From NCBI GenBank assembly GCA_030159075.1, contig BROG01000243.1:722001-786000 (forward strand): a stretch of 64,000 bases of DNA, given 5' to 3'. The DNA is from Atrina japonica. Lineage: Eukaryota > Mollusca > Bivalvia > Pterioida > Pinnidae. Under the pieces are notes generated by a model. That model was not told where the DNA came from. It ran no database searches and saw only the letters and a list, made by a program, of their open reading frames with translations. Below, piece after piece: positions 34,992-47,819 of this stretch. The position numbers were made by a program, and so were the translations under genes. Each line of letters starts with the position of its first letter. The first letter of the stretch is position 1.

Positions 34992-35765
34992 GGTCATTAT
35001 CATAATAAATGATATTCTTTCTAAATTTGGAATAAATACTTCCAAATTTACACTTTTATATAACATGGCAGGCAGAGTTTTAATTTCTTTTGAAAAAAAA
35101 AAGAAACTATCTGGTGCTGACATAGAAAGAATAACTTCAAATGTAAGTGTGAACTTCCTAAACCCCCCTCTCCTCTTTTGGACCCCTTACAAAAAGTTCT
35201 ATATTTTAAAGAATTACTTTAACATTCCATTACAAAACCGATTTCAAGTTTACCTTTTGGAGCCCCTTTAAAAATATGAGGATATAGCTCTAGGTTAAGA
35301 TTTCTCTCTGTCACAAAACCAAATATTTAAATGTTTACAAGTGTAAAGTGCCCTTATCTACATCAGGCCGAATTATTTCATTCATATGACTGTTCATTCA
35401 TTCAAATAGCGAGTGCAGGTGTATACAAAGTCCAAAGCAACATACGACCTTCAACTAGATATCCTGAGTATATTAAAACCGAGATTTCTTAGCAAGTTAA
35501 TTACACTGAACAAAATTTGAAGCAATCCATAATGAAGGGCACCTGTGTTTGATCCAAATTTATACTTACGATATCAATCAAAACCATAGGTATATGTACT
35601 ACAGTTGCAAGTACCTAACTATCTGTACATTTAAGTAATCCTCCATCCATATCTATTTTTTCTTTCTTGACAAATAATTTTGATAGATATGGTGGTTAGG
35701 AAAAACGACACAGAGGCCGCTGAGGTCATCCCAGAACAAAGATGTATGTAAATGTAACATAAACA

Positions 35766-35768
<3 letters not shown>

Positions 35769-35797
<29 letters not shown>

Positions 35798-35798
35798 C
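35769..35798. repeat. (TA)n microsatellite
   Basis: About 30 bp of uninterrupted TATATA. Confidence 0.9.
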
Positions 35799-35918
35799 TT
35801 CCACCCACTCAAATTCCTTCTAACTTCTGAACCACATGCTGGCATAGCTGAGCTAACATTTCTTATTTTTCAGATGAAACCATACACTGAACATATTTTC
35901 TGTGTTAGATCATTCTAA

Positions 35919-35920
<2 letters not shown>

Positions 35921-35972
<52 letters not shown>
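35921..35972. repeat. (AT)n microsatellite
   Basis: About 50 bp of uninterrupted ATATAT. Confidence 0.9.
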
Positions 35973-35973
<1 letters not shown>

Positions 35974-36019
35974 TTATTTAATAATGAGATATATATACAT
36001 GGATCTGGTATTACATTCA

Positions 36020-36430
36020 TAATATTAGAGATGAAAGTAAGTAGCTACAAGAAAAGACTGAAATTTATGTCCACCCCCCTAGCTTGTTTGTTATTTAAGT
36101 TTTTTTAGCTAAAAGGCTGGATTTTTTTAGAGACAATAAAAATTTATTTCAAGAGGGAATGACCAGTACAAGAGTTAGGAGAGATCAATATATCTATGTG
36201 TGTCTAGAGATTTTAATGAAAACACTGTTATAAATGATTTGTGTGCTATTGCTGTGCGAACAGAAAGCGTTCACTCAAGCCTACTAACTCTAATAATGGA
36301 TCAAGTATATTTTGGTATTCACAGTTCATAATACTTAGAGATGAAAGTAGAGTAGCTACAGTTTGAAATTTTCTTTTAGGAAAAGACTGAAATTTATGTC
36401 CAGTTACCGTAAGTTGTTCTGCCCCCTAGC
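36020..36430. repeat. local duplication
   Basis: GATGAAAGTA...AGTAGCTACA followed by GAAAAGACTGAAATTTATGTCC and CCCCTAGCTTG occurs at 36028-36090 and again, with an 18-bp insertion, at 36339-36435. Confidence 0.7.
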
Positions 36431-37347
36431 TTGCCTAGGCTTAGTCATTTGTGATTTTAACAAAAATATTCATTTTACCGAAAAAGCATACACAATTAAG
36501 GGCATTTTTAGGTTTTTGACAATTGTCCTCGTATTTACCGATCGAGCTTTTCATATTTAATCAGTACTGGTGTGATAAAAACGCTGAAATCAGCTATAAA
36601 AGGCTGAAGATTTTTTATGGCGACCTGTAAGTCTATATAATATAGATCTGACAATTAAAAATTTATCTTTATTCATTTGAAGTGTAAGTCGGGCTACTGG
36701 TACTAGTCAGGGTCGGTCGGACGTGCCTTAGTGTTGAGCCCTGCATTGTAATCTGGTACTACGATTACTGGGTTCATGATATATAGATCGATGAAAATTC
36801 ATTTTATTGTAACTTTCATGTTTGACTTTAACATGTCACATAGAAGGGAAGCATATTTTTTTTAGTATCCACAAATACCATTGTGTCTTGGTAAAAAACT
36901 TGATTTACAGAATTTTTAATTGCTTTTCATCGCAAATTAATTAATAAAAATAATTTGAACGGCAAATGATACATCTAACGTCTACAAGTAATATATTTTG
37001 ACCTTGATAAATTCTTGTACATTTTACATGTAGCAAAACATATATTTTTGTCTTGAGGCAAAGTTAAAATCCATATTGGCATGTTTATTGATCAAACCGT
37101 TTTCATTTTCTTCAAAATTGTTTTTGTTTCAAATGCGTTGAGAAAACAGTATTGTTGTTCACGTAAATATATTATGTAAGATGATATTTGAACACCAAAC
37201 CAGTTTGATCATTCTATCTACTTTCGCACCATATTTTCTACTTACTTATGACAAATCCCAGTACAAATTGTTATTTTTGACAGTGGAATGTTTTGAAACC
37301 TGTATAGGTACCGGTATTTCATCAGAAAACACTGTCTGCCTATACAA

Positions 37348-37431
37348 TAATTTCTGTGGAAACGCTGAGTAAAATCGGAGAATTTTATATATAAAATTCT
37401 CCGATTTTACCCAGCGTTTCCACAGAAATTA
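37348..37431. repeat. 84-bp near-perfect palindrome without a loop
   Basis: Arms of 42 bases meet at 37389/37390 in TTTTATATATAAAA. I paired every position: only 37368 (A) against 37411 (C) fails. The outer ends are TAATTTCTGTGGAAACGC and GCGTTTCCACAGAAATTA. Pairing stops abruptly at 37347/37432. Confidence 0.97.
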
Positions 37432-38793
37432 CCTACACATGTATTTACATATACAGTAGTTCTACTTCTAAACAGTAAAAACTACAACACTGTTCTATCT
37501 AGGAAACTAGTTTCATCTTCACCTCTGAATAAGAAACTTCATTTAAGAAGTGGTTTGAAATTATAGATAATAATTATCACAGATTTTGACTCCTGGTTGG
37601 CATACATGTGTATATGTTCTTCAATTATTTAGCTTGAGAATTTCACTTTCATATCAAATTCGCCCTCTAATCTAAGGGCGGAAAAGTGAAAATGAAATGG
37701 GAGCTCTCAGCACAGTACACCCTACCCCACCCCACTGAATCATAATTCAGAAATATACTGTTTCATATGTACTGCATGTACATTTACAAACTTACAACTT
37801 GTTCAATTCCTCGAGGAGACTGATTAATTCACATTCCTTTACAAAACATGTACAAATATAGATCTAAAATATCACAAGATTGAATAAATTATCTAATAAT
37901 AGAACATGAAAACTGTTTAAGGTGAAAAGTTAATTGATGCGGGGAATTAGTTGATAAAAAAGCATTTCAAGGTACTTGTACATGTAACTCAGATCAACAT
38001 GATATTTAAAATTATGTCACATGTTATTCTTGGCAAAATGACCATTTCAAAAGTATAAAAACTTTAAAAAAAAAAAAATGAAATCAAATCACTTGTATGA
38101 AAGCCCTCAAGGTAAAAGCCTGAAAATTGACTGAAAAATTACTTCATGATCTTGTTTTTCAGTCCACTTGCCTCTTTATTTCTGTAATAGAAGACCCCGG
38201 GGTGTTAATTTTTTTCCAGACGGAAGGCATTTGATAACACAGAACAAAATTTTGAGGGGCTGACTGTTGGAAAACTTGAGAAATGATAACAACAGCCAGT
38301 TATTTTGAGCTCTGTGAGTCTGACCAAATGAAATTGAAATTGAAAGTCCTGATTACGATAGGTCATTAGCACATTATGGTACATTTGATGTACAGGGTGA
38401 TGAGATTGTAAGTGTAACATAAGTTTTCTGTTCATATAAGATGATTATGTTACATGTATGACAGAAGTTCACAGTTTATATACCAGCACATGTATTGACT
38501 CTCAAACAATTAAAATGCCAGCAAATTAAAAACTGGTGTTAATGTTTTGTTTACTTTGATTCGTTTAAGAAGAGACATCTACATGTATGATCAAGCAAAA
38601 GGCAGACATTATGGTATTGTTTTTCGGTCCAACTTACCTGTATTTTCTGTAATAGAAATGTGCTTGTAAGTCATGTCAATTTCATTATCAATTTCCTATA
38701 TTTCCTTCTTTTGAAATGTGGGGAAATACCCACTTTCCCCCCTACCTGCATACCATCACTTGTATAACTACCAGAATTTAGCAGAAAACAATA

Positions 38794-38988
38794 CAGTGAA
38801 AACGGTTTTGTTAGACCATTGCCATAGGCATAGAAGACCAAGTCTGTCTTGTGAGACCACATTTTGAAAGCTATTTACAATGTAGTTAAATAATACATTT
38901 TTGCACTTTTAAGTTTAAATAAAACCTCTTTTGAGAGACCACATGTCTTGTAGGACCACATTTCAGAGGCAGAAGACAGGTTCCACTG
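38794..38988. mobile_element. pogo-like MITE (TTGTGAGACCACAT type)
   Basis: TA/CAGTGAAAACGGTTTTGTTA at the left and AGACAGGTTCCACTG/TA at the right. The body repeats GAGACCACAT and TAGGACCACAT. The gene-like minus-strand open frame over it is incidental. Confidence 0.65.
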
Positions 38989-40210
38989 TACAATACCTAT
39001 GTATGTCTACATCTGATAAACATTTCTACATCCATGTTCATCAAGATTAAAGTGATTATACTTGCAGTAGCTTATTCAAAGGTGAAAACAGAAAAGATGA
39101 AAGCAAACCTATCTGGCGAGTCAACATTCCCACGCTAAAATACTTTTGTGTCTATAGATACCCTGGTCTGTGTTGAATTACCGTCTTCTGACAAAGTGTT
39201 TTTTTATTATTATAGAAATTTAAACCCATGACCATAGGATTAAACATTCTCCATGCTTTGTTAGAAGCCCATTCATACTTTCAGATATTTAAAGATGCAA
39301 CGAAAGGATCGTATCAATTCATAGATGCTGACTAAGCAAAACTGTACAGTTGTATCATTTAGTATGGCTTTGGGCTTGATCACGATTTATTGTGGGCAAA
39401 TATTAAAGCGATATGAGCTATCATAGGTGAAAATTTTTACATGCCCCTTTTATGTAATTTTTTTATCTCATATATATCCCAAACAGACCATCTGGTGGTT
39501 AGAATAATAAATGCATGTGTATAATTCAACAATTTTGCCAAACGTAATCCGTAATATCAGTTATTGTTTGTCTGCCATTGCAAATTAACTTTCGGTAATT
39601 TTTTACGAAGATTGCCGAGTGTCCAATAAACACGTGCTATTTACAGTTAATATACATTCTATTCTTATTACCCTTTGCATTTATTTTTGTACATCATCAT
39701 TTCATATCTAAATCAAGCAAAGTTGGTCTTTTTCCTCGTTTCAAAACATTTGGCTTCAGAAATTGTCCACATGCCGGGTACCGGTATATATCAGGTGATC
39801 TCGACCCATTTTTAACTTGTCCCATCGCAATCCCTGCTTTATACATTCTTAACACATATGATCATAAACAGCCCAACTCCACCATACATGGCGGCACACT
39901 TGTAAAACATGAGGTACACATTATTTTCACAGTTATATTGTTTTGATTTTGTCAATGTCAGCATTCAGGGTAACATTAAAGATCGGAAAAATTTATTTTA
40001 GGGACCCGATATATTTATTCATATATTAATCTAATTTTTTTTCAGGCATTTAAAATAGCGTTGAAAAGCATATATTTTACATAATACATGCATTTTCCAA
40101 TAAAAATCACGTCCTGTGTTTTAAAAGTAAATATGAAAAACATAAAAATCGACTGCCTTTAATATAGTCCGAGCGGGTGGTGATGTTGCGCTACTGCAAA
40201 TTTAAAATTT

Positions 40211-40241
40211 GTTTGTTTATTGTTGTTTAATGTCCCACTCA

Positions 40242-40272
<31 letters not shown>

Positions 40273-40491
40273 AATGCCGGTGAAGGGCTTCAAATTTTGG
40301 CCTATGCTCGGCACTTAAGGCCATTGAGCAGTGAGGGTTCTTTAACGTGCCGACACCTACTGTGACACGGGACCTCAGTTTTTATTGTCTCAGTCCAAAG
40401 GACTGGAAACCGACGTACCGCTGGCTGGACTTGAACTCACGACCTCATGATCAAGAGTCGAGCGCGCTACCTACTGAGCGAGGCCGGCTCC
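40211..40491 (-). mobile_element. tRNA-derived SINE, family 1, copy 2
   Basis: Starts on the minus strand GGAGCCGGCCTCGCTCAGTA with A box TCGCTCAGTAGG and B box GAGTTCAAGTCC, and ends AATAAACAAAC. Flanking TGCAAATT words (40195 and 40492) look like the target duplication. The reference target word for copies 1 and 4 reads GACACGGGACCTC here. Confidence 0.9.
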
Positions 40492-41152
40492 TGCAAATTA
40501 AAAAAAACTTTTAGCAGTCTCACTTTATAGATCTTTATCATCATTCTATTTGTCTTTCTATCTATCTGCCTTTCTATCAACTTACAAATGAATATATAAT
40601 ATATACAATGTATAGATCTATATATAGTTGTATATATATCTCCACGTGACTCTCGATGGCTCGAAAGTTGAAACCTTGAAGTTTTCGAAACCTCGATCTC
40701 CTGTACAGATCCCAATTTTTTTCTTCTTCATAGATTAAGTAAATTAACTCTCGATATCTCGAATTATCAGTGAATTTATTAGGCCAGAACAACGCCAGGA
40801 TTATTACCGGCTTTTGATAACCGGGTTACAAGAAAGACTTTCAAAACCTAATAGAGTTGTTGTGATTGACAGGGTTGTTAATTTATTAAGAACAATCAAA
40901 ACAGAAGAAATGTATAAAGACGCATCATAGACTACGATTTCAAGTACAAGTGTCACAGCCAAGTGGTGTTTTAACTTTTACTGTTTTAGATCAAGTGCGT
41001 GGTATAGTAGGCTACTGCAACGTTATAGGACTTATATGTTGACGGCCGTTTATATCTTAATCAGACACATAATAAATACATGTATAACGTATTAACACAG
41101 TTTTTATGTTTGAAAACTATGTATGGGATTTATTTATGACAAAATTCAGTTG

Positions 41153-41558
41153 AATTATGAATACACAGGGGCTGAAAATTTTCTTTCAGCTGCTTGAGTC
41201 CAGGACTTTTTTGTTAAATTTTGCCTGGGTCCGGTCCTCTAACATAAACTTATGGGTCAAATAACAATAAATCTAAGTCAGAGTTTTAATATAATCAATC
41301 AATACAAATAACAATTATCAAAGGTGGGAACACAAAATTATATAAACCAAAAAACTGCCAAAATCATATGAGAAAATGACAATTTAACTTTACAAAGGAA
41401 ACAAATAAAGTTTAGAAATAAAGAAGTTGACTGAATAGTCATTCATTGATTCAGACTTGTTAGGTCCTCGGACCCACACAGCAAGAAAACGACAGAGTCC
41501 GAAAGTAAAATATGTAGGTCCCGGACCTCGGATTTAAAGAATTTTCAACCCCTGTATC
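41153..41558. mobile_element. TIR element with CAGGGGYTGAAAAT ends (hAT-like)
   Basis: Left ACACAGGGGCTGAAAATTTT and right AATTTTCAACCCCTGTAT are inverted. GGTCC/GGACC words are repeated inside. CAGGGG termini are common in hAT elements; no 8-bp duplication could be matched. Confidence 0.6.
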
Positions 41559-41580
41559 CCGCCTTATTTTGCATAGTATC

Positions 41581-41775
41581 AGAGTTTTTGAAATTCACCG
41601 GCCTTACCAGAAAAACTGGTAAATTTGACAAAAGTCCAGTGAAATCTATCTGATAACTGGTCCAAATGACCAGTAATTTTTCGTTTCATTTCAACTGTGT
41701 ATACATACAGACCAGTAAAAAAATTTCTTTGACCAGTGAAATTCCTTTATTCACTGGTCCCATGTACTCTGAGGT
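41581..41775. mobile_element. short dispersed element ending at a TG/TA tract
   Basis: AGAGTTTTTGAAATTCACCG, AAACTGGTAAATTTGAC and CACTGGTCCCATGTACTC are shared in inverted order with 57415-57520 and 57636-57815. The element is directly followed by the (TG)n tract. Confidence 0.65.
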
Positions 41776-41786
41776 ATTGAGAGTCA

Positions 41787-41790
<4 letters not shown>

Positions 41791-41839
<49 letters not shown>

Positions 41840-41866
41840 ATACACATATATATATATATATATATG
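41791..41866. repeat. (TG)n(CA)(TA)n microsatellite
   Basis: About 48 bp of TG repeats, a short CATACACA break, then TATATA. Confidence 0.95.
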
Positions 41867-43408
41867 AATGAAATAATCTATCTAAATGTACAACGTATCT
41901 GTCCATCCTCTTGTCCGTCTGCAATGTATAGAGCAACTGATTTGTCTACAAATGTAGATCTAGTACCTTCCTACATGTATGCCACTACATATGCTAGCAT
42001 ATAAATAAAGGGTAAAACACAAACATTTCTTTGCAATTATATATTTCCAATTTTTAACACAGATTTTTTTTGCAGTATTTTGTTATGGTCCCCAGTCAGA
42101 AGTCAGACACTGGTTTCAGTAATCTGGACATAATACACAGAGATTTTGACCTGATTGTGTTACACAGTACACCTACTCGGTAACTCCTACATACCTTGAT
42201 AATTGGCTCAGATTGAGGTCACGTTAAAAAAATTGGGGATTATACTTCTCAAGTGAAAGTTGAACAGAGATGAAGAAAAGCAATCAAAAGGTTGCTACCT
42301 TAAAACCTCATGCAAGTTCAACCATACCACACACATACACTAACAGACAGAAAAACCACACACACAGCTAAGTACCGGTATAACAAATTTTATATGTATA
42401 TGAACAAAGAAAATGTAAAAACACCCTACAAAATCATAAAATAGTTGAGGATCAATAGTTCCGCACACTATCATTACTACCCGAGTTCCCGATTTGATAA
42501 TCTACAGCCATGACAAGCTTTTTATTTACACAGTTGTAGCCAGGTATATGACAAGATGCAGAGTCGTTATATATGCTGACTCATTCTGTGTCATTAATGT
42601 TACACCTATAATTTTCGCTCATATAATTTGCAAAAAAAAACAAAAAACATGTCAATCTGCATGGGTATTTTTCAGATGATTACACTAGTGTTAGTAATGT
42701 TGAATCTGGAAAAAGTGTCCAAGGCAACAATGAGAATCCTAAAAGTCTAAGCGAATGGCATGATCAACAACTGAATCGTACATGTATTCACAAAAGTATT
42801 CAGTTAGTTTGCTGTAAATCAACCCAGATTCTTTACCGTGAGTAGGTAGTTAGGATATTTTTTTATTTTGGTGGTAAAAATGTAAACCATATACAATCTA
42901 AGCAATGTGAACAAACCGGAAGCCTGAAATAAAAAAATTAAAAAAATGAATAAAAAAAAATATATATACATCGGAATGGCAATAAAAAAATTGAGTCAAA
43001 GGGTCTCGAGTGAGTCAGTTGTGTTAAAGCAAATGAACAATTTTTTTGTAGATGGCCCAATATATATATATATATATATAACATGTATATATATAAATAA
43101 TTATTCGTCCTGTATAATTTTAGGATAAACTATGCTTAAGTGTGCATTAATTTATGTCAATCATTTCCGAGGAGACAAAATTTTCAACATGCAATGATAA
43201 TTCATTTTGCCCTTGTGTGACCTTTGTGAATTCAGCATGTCTGAAATTACCAGCATTTGTCAGTGGTCGGGCTAAATGTTAAGCAAGTCACGCATGTGTT
43301 TTACCTTCTATATGTAGTTCTATGCTGCCTTCATATAAATAGTCCAACTGTTAGAACCAGTAGATATACATGTAGTCTCCGTAAGCTGCTATGGGAAAAA
43401 ATGTCCAG

Positions 43409-43436
<28 letters not shown>

Positions 43437-43439
<3 letters not shown>

Positions 43440-43603
43440 TGAAACCTGTATATAGGGACCAGAAAATATTGACCTTTATGTGCAGGTGACCCTTATACAC
43501 AGGTTCAATTTAGCTGAAGTATGCAGTCAAGGGACTTGAAAAAAATGGCTTTTATAAACAGGTAATCCTTATATAGAGATGGCCGCTATAGCAGGTTTTC
43601 CTG
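43437..43603. mobile_element. pogo-like MITE (subfamily B)
   Basis: CAGTGAAACCTGTATATAGG at the left and GCAGGTTTTCCTG/TA at the right. The body is nearly the same as 12979-13157. It abuts a TA tract at 43408-43434. Confidence 0.8.
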
Positions 43604-43803
43604 TATGCATATATACGTACATTTATTGTACATTTGATTATAAAGACTAAGGAGAAATGATTGGATTCATAATTTTATGCAGAAGTACAAAGTTGTGCTT
43701 GTCCAAATATTTACATGTAATTTTCTTCATCACTACAAATCATTTGAAGTACATGTACATTGTACTGTAACACATTTATTTCCGTGTGTTGTTAAACTTA
43801 TTC

Positions 43804-43978
43804 AGGGTTTTCAATAAGATTTCACTGAAGAGGGCAAATATGGAATGAAGGAGTCCCCACCCCAGTATGGCATATTTTCAAAACCCATCACTTATGTCAG
43901 CTGCAGGACTTCTAAGCAGACAAATTTTGTTTCTAAGCAGCCAATTCGGCCTCTGGTCGCCTCTTATTGAAAACTCTG
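43804..43978. mobile_element. TIR element with CAGGGTTTTCAATAAGA ends
   Basis: CAGGGTTTTCAATAAGA on the left and TCTTATTGAAAACTCTG on the right are inverted repeats with one mismatch. About 175 bp, hAT-like termini, no transposase. Confidence 0.7.
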
Positions 43979-45550
43979 TTAATTATGCAATTTTCTTATA
44001 CAATTTATCAACTCTTCACGTGGGGGGGTATTTTACGCGATTTCACACCTTGCTTACTGTAACCAGTCCTGTACTCCTGTATTAACTGATGATTCTTGGC
44101 ACAACTACTGTGTGACTGGGACTGGTACGCAGGGTTATTTACTCGAAGATCTCATCATCATATTTAGTGTACATTTCCACATTTACAATACTTACATGTA
44201 TGTCTTTTCTACAAATATTGATAATTACAGCATTTTTTTTAAATATCTTATAATTGCCAGAAACACAGTGTTTGAAAATGTAAATATTGTTACTCTATAA
44301 GTTAGGTCCTATGTTATACGACTACAGACACATACAAAATATTACCAATTTTGAGCCAAAATGTTGCAAATTTCCCAATTTCAGAGCCATGGACCATGTT
44401 CCCAAAAAGGTCAGAAAAGCCCAGTACCATGAATTAGTTCAATTGTACAGTATTATATAGAGACATCAACACCTACTGGCAAAATGCCACAAATATTGAT
44501 GCAAGATTCAGACTTTAAAATCAATGCAATAAAAATTCTTCATGTTTAAAATGCCACACCTACAATTCACCTTCACATGGTACTGCAGTTTTAAACATTT
44601 ACAATCCAAAACACCTGTAATTATGAACTTCCTGTGGATGAAGGACATTCATTACCTATTGTCCCACCAAAAATCTAAATGGAATACTGAACATAAAGCC
44701 TCCCGCTTATAAAAAAAACAAATGCTTTACCACTGAGAAACCTTCAGCAGTCAATGTTTTTTATGGATCTTCAAATCACAGGAAGAAAGCCTGCAAAAAG
44801 TACCCTCAAGTCACACAGGAAAGTTTACAAGAACTGCATCTGTCTAGAGTCCATACATGTATATGCGGGTGCACACATACACACTCACTCACTCACTCTC
44901 TCATTGTTCAGTATACACTACTTGCAACATAATTACTCAATAGACATGACAGATAACAGTACTCTCTTCATTATCATCTTAAGCCTCTGATAGCATTACT
45001 ACCTAAATATTTTCTGCAACATACACATATTCACTGCATACAACAAAGAACCACACAGTACCAGTTCCTAATGAACGCAGTTTGATTATATAAATACCAG
45101 TGACCTACTGACCTTCAACTTACACAAGTAAACAACTCGGGAAATAGTAAACAAGTACCACCCAAATCCAGACTTGTTTTCTCCATACAAACAATGCTCA
45201 CACAGGCAGAAATCCATCACATATTTCAGCTGTTGTCATTGTTGATTTATACCTGCATACTTCAAATTTCTGCTCCCCTTGAAGCCAAATAGCTTTATGA
45301 CCAGATAGGCACTTTAAAGTGTTGTAAATACTTATTGAATTTACATTTTATTATAATAAAAACCAATGTAAATCTGATCAAGTATCTGATTTCTTAAAAG
45401 CAAATTCCAAGATCAGGCGATCAGAGAAGATCTGGAGATCTATATAAATTATAATTAAACTTGTCACAAAAATTCTGAAATTTTCTTTTTGCATTGAAGC
45501 ATAAATAAGAAAATCATACAATTACTTAACAGAATTACATGTAAGTGCAG

Positions 45551-46345
45551 AGTGAATGATAGAGAGGTAGGGTGTGTGGTACCAGGCAAAGTGAATGATA
45601 GAGAGATAGGTACCAGGCAAAGTGAATGATACAGAGATAGGGTATGTGGTACCAGGCAAAGTGAATGATACAGAGATAGGGTATGTGGTACCAAGTAAAG
45701 TGAATGATACAGAGATAGGGTATGTGGTACCAAGCAAAGTGAATGATACAGAGATAGGGTATGTGGTACCAGGCAAAGTGAATGATACAGAGATAGGGTA
45801 TGTGGTACCAGGCAGAGTGAATGATACAGAGATAGGGTATGTGGTACCAGGCAAAGTGAATGATACAGAGATAGGGTATGTGGTACCAGGCAAAGTGAAT
45901 GATACAGAGATAGGGTATGTGGTACCAGGCAAAGTGAATGATACAGAGATAGGGTATGTGGTACCAAGCAGAGTGAATGATACAGAGATAGGGTATGTGG
46001 TACCAGGCAAAGTGAATGATACAGAGATAGGGTATGTGGTACCAGGCAAAGTGAATGATACAGAGATAGGGTATGTGGTACCAGGCAAAGTGAATGATAC
46101 AGAGATAGGGTGTGTGGTACCAAGCAAAGTGAATGATACAGAGATAGGGTATGTGGTACCAAGCAAAGTGAATGATACAGAGATAGGGTATGTGGTACCA
46201 GGCAAAGTGAATGATACAGAGATAGGGTATGTGGTACCAGGCAGAGTGAATGATACAGAGATAGGGTATGTGGTACCAGGCAAAGTGAATGATACAGAGA
46301 TATGGGTATGTGGTACCAGGCAAAGTGAATGATACAGAGGTACAT
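45551..46345. repeat. 39-bp minisatellite, about 20 units
   Basis: Unit GTGAATGATACAGAGATAGG plus GTATGTGGTACCAGGCAAA. Because 39 is a multiple of three and the unit lacks stops in four frames, it creates open frames of 236, 293, 295 and 315 codons on both strands. Unit-to-unit changes (AGGC/AAGC, CAAA/CAGA, TATG/TGTG) alter amino acids in every frame and show no coding constraint. It contains GGTACC in each unit. Considered non-coding. Confidence 0.92.
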
Positions 46346-46404
46346 GTAGGGTTTGTTGCACTACATGTAGGTAGTGGATACAGAGGTAGGACTTGTAGGA
46401 CCAA

Positions 46405-46500
46405 AGTTTGTAGAAATGACATGTTTTCTCACGTAAAAACATGACTTCACAATCGAAACCTGCTGTCATTGAAGATAACTCTGACTAACAAAAAGACAGA
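46405..46500. repeat. dispersed repeat, copy 1 of 2
   Basis: GACATGTTTTCTCACGTAAA then AATCGAAACCTGCTGTCATT then GATAACTCTGACTAACAAAA. The same order occurs at 56590-56695. Confidence 0.65.
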
Positions 46501-47334
46501 ATAGGCCAAAAGGGTTTTTTATGTTCAACTAGGGTCTAAATCCAAACTGAAACCTGATGTGTCTATCCAAAATCCCACCTCCCCTCTTCCTACACACTTT
46601 AGATGTAATGCTGTCAACACTACAGCCCATAATAAACCAGTCAACAGACAGGACAATAGAAAAGACCGTACCATTTGGATACTTTGGGTAGGAGGGTTAA
46701 GAGCTTCACGGATACCTAGAATTAACATATTTATTTGAAACTGAAACACTTGTTATAACACTTCATGTGTAGGCACTTACACTGAAATAGCAAATGTCTT
46801 GAAATTGTATCAAGCTCATTGGATTTCACTCACTTGTAATCTGCTCAAGACAAGGAAACTGATTTATGAAAAACATGTACATGTACATTGCAGATTTGCA
46901 GTTAATCTATTTTTAAAGACAGATTGTGGGTTAGTGACATTGATTTTTATGGTTATTTAAAAGATTGTATTGCTTTTAACTTTCCATTAGTTGAAAATGT
47001 ACTGTAACAGGAATTAAGCCTCGAAATTTTATTCATCAACAAAGCAAAAAATAACGAGTAAGCAAAATTAGCAGTAATGCTAAAATGACATCATGTGCAT
47101 ATTCTTGCTAAGAAGTACAACAGTCAACACAGCTGTTTTTCAACAAATATTCCTGGGGCAGGGTTTTTTCTACCCTCCAGAAACAGGGGTCTGTACCTTT
47201 CCAACTGGGAATTTTGTCATGTCTTTCCAGAAAGTTATCCAATTGATATATTTCAGTGTTTAATAATTAATTTATAAAACTTTACAAAGCTGGCTTTTTA
47301 TCTTATTTGTTATAAAGGTTCAAAGTACATTTGT

Positions 47335-47605
47335 TTGTTTGTTTATTGTTATTTAACGTCCCACTCAAGAATATTTCACTCATATGGAGATGTCACCAAA
47401 TGCCAGTGAAGGGCTTCAAATTTTGGCCTATGCTTGGCACTTACGGCCATTAGTGAGGGGTTCTTTAATGTGCCGACACCTACTGTGACACAGGACCTCC
47501 AGTTTTTACTGTCTCATCCGAAAGACTGGAAACCAACCTGCCGCCGGCAAGACTCGAACTCACGATCCAGAGTCGAGCACGCTACCGACTGAGCCAGGCC
47601 GGCTC
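47335..47605 (-). mobile_element. tRNA-derived SINE, family 1, copy 3
   Basis: A box TGGCTCAGTCGG and B box GAGTTCGAGTCT on the minus strand. A perfect 15-bp target duplication TCAAAGTACATTTGT flanks it at 47320-47334 and 47606-47620. This is the cleanest copy for defining the boundaries of the family. Confidence 0.95.
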
Positions 47606-47634
47606 TCAAAGTACATTTGTAATCATTTTCTTGT

Positions 47635-47725
47635 TTAACTCATCAACCCCTGAAAAACAATAGACTCCTCTATAAATCAATGACTTAGACCAGTCCAAAT
47701 GTGTCTTTAGGGGTCAATAATTTAA
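47635..47725. mobile_element. TTAA-bounded MITE, copy 3
   Basis: TTAACTCATCAACCCCTGAA at the left; TGTCTTTAGGGGTCAATAAT then TTAA at the right. It lies 30 bp from the end of the SINE. Confidence 0.8.
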
Positions 47726-47765
47726 TTAATTACAGAGGATAAAACTTATATATATGTAAAATATA

Positions 47766-47768
<3 letters not shown>

Positions 47769-47813
<45 letters not shown>
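47769..47813. repeat. (TA)n microsatellite
   Basis: About 44 bp of TATATA. Confidence 0.95.

Positions 47814-47819
<6 letters not shown>

Noticed and set aside
45464..46469. Four overlapping open frames of 236-315 codons as a repeat protein
   Set aside because: They exist only because the minisatellite unit is 39 bp (13 codons). Substitutions show no coding bias and flanking sequence has no gene structure.
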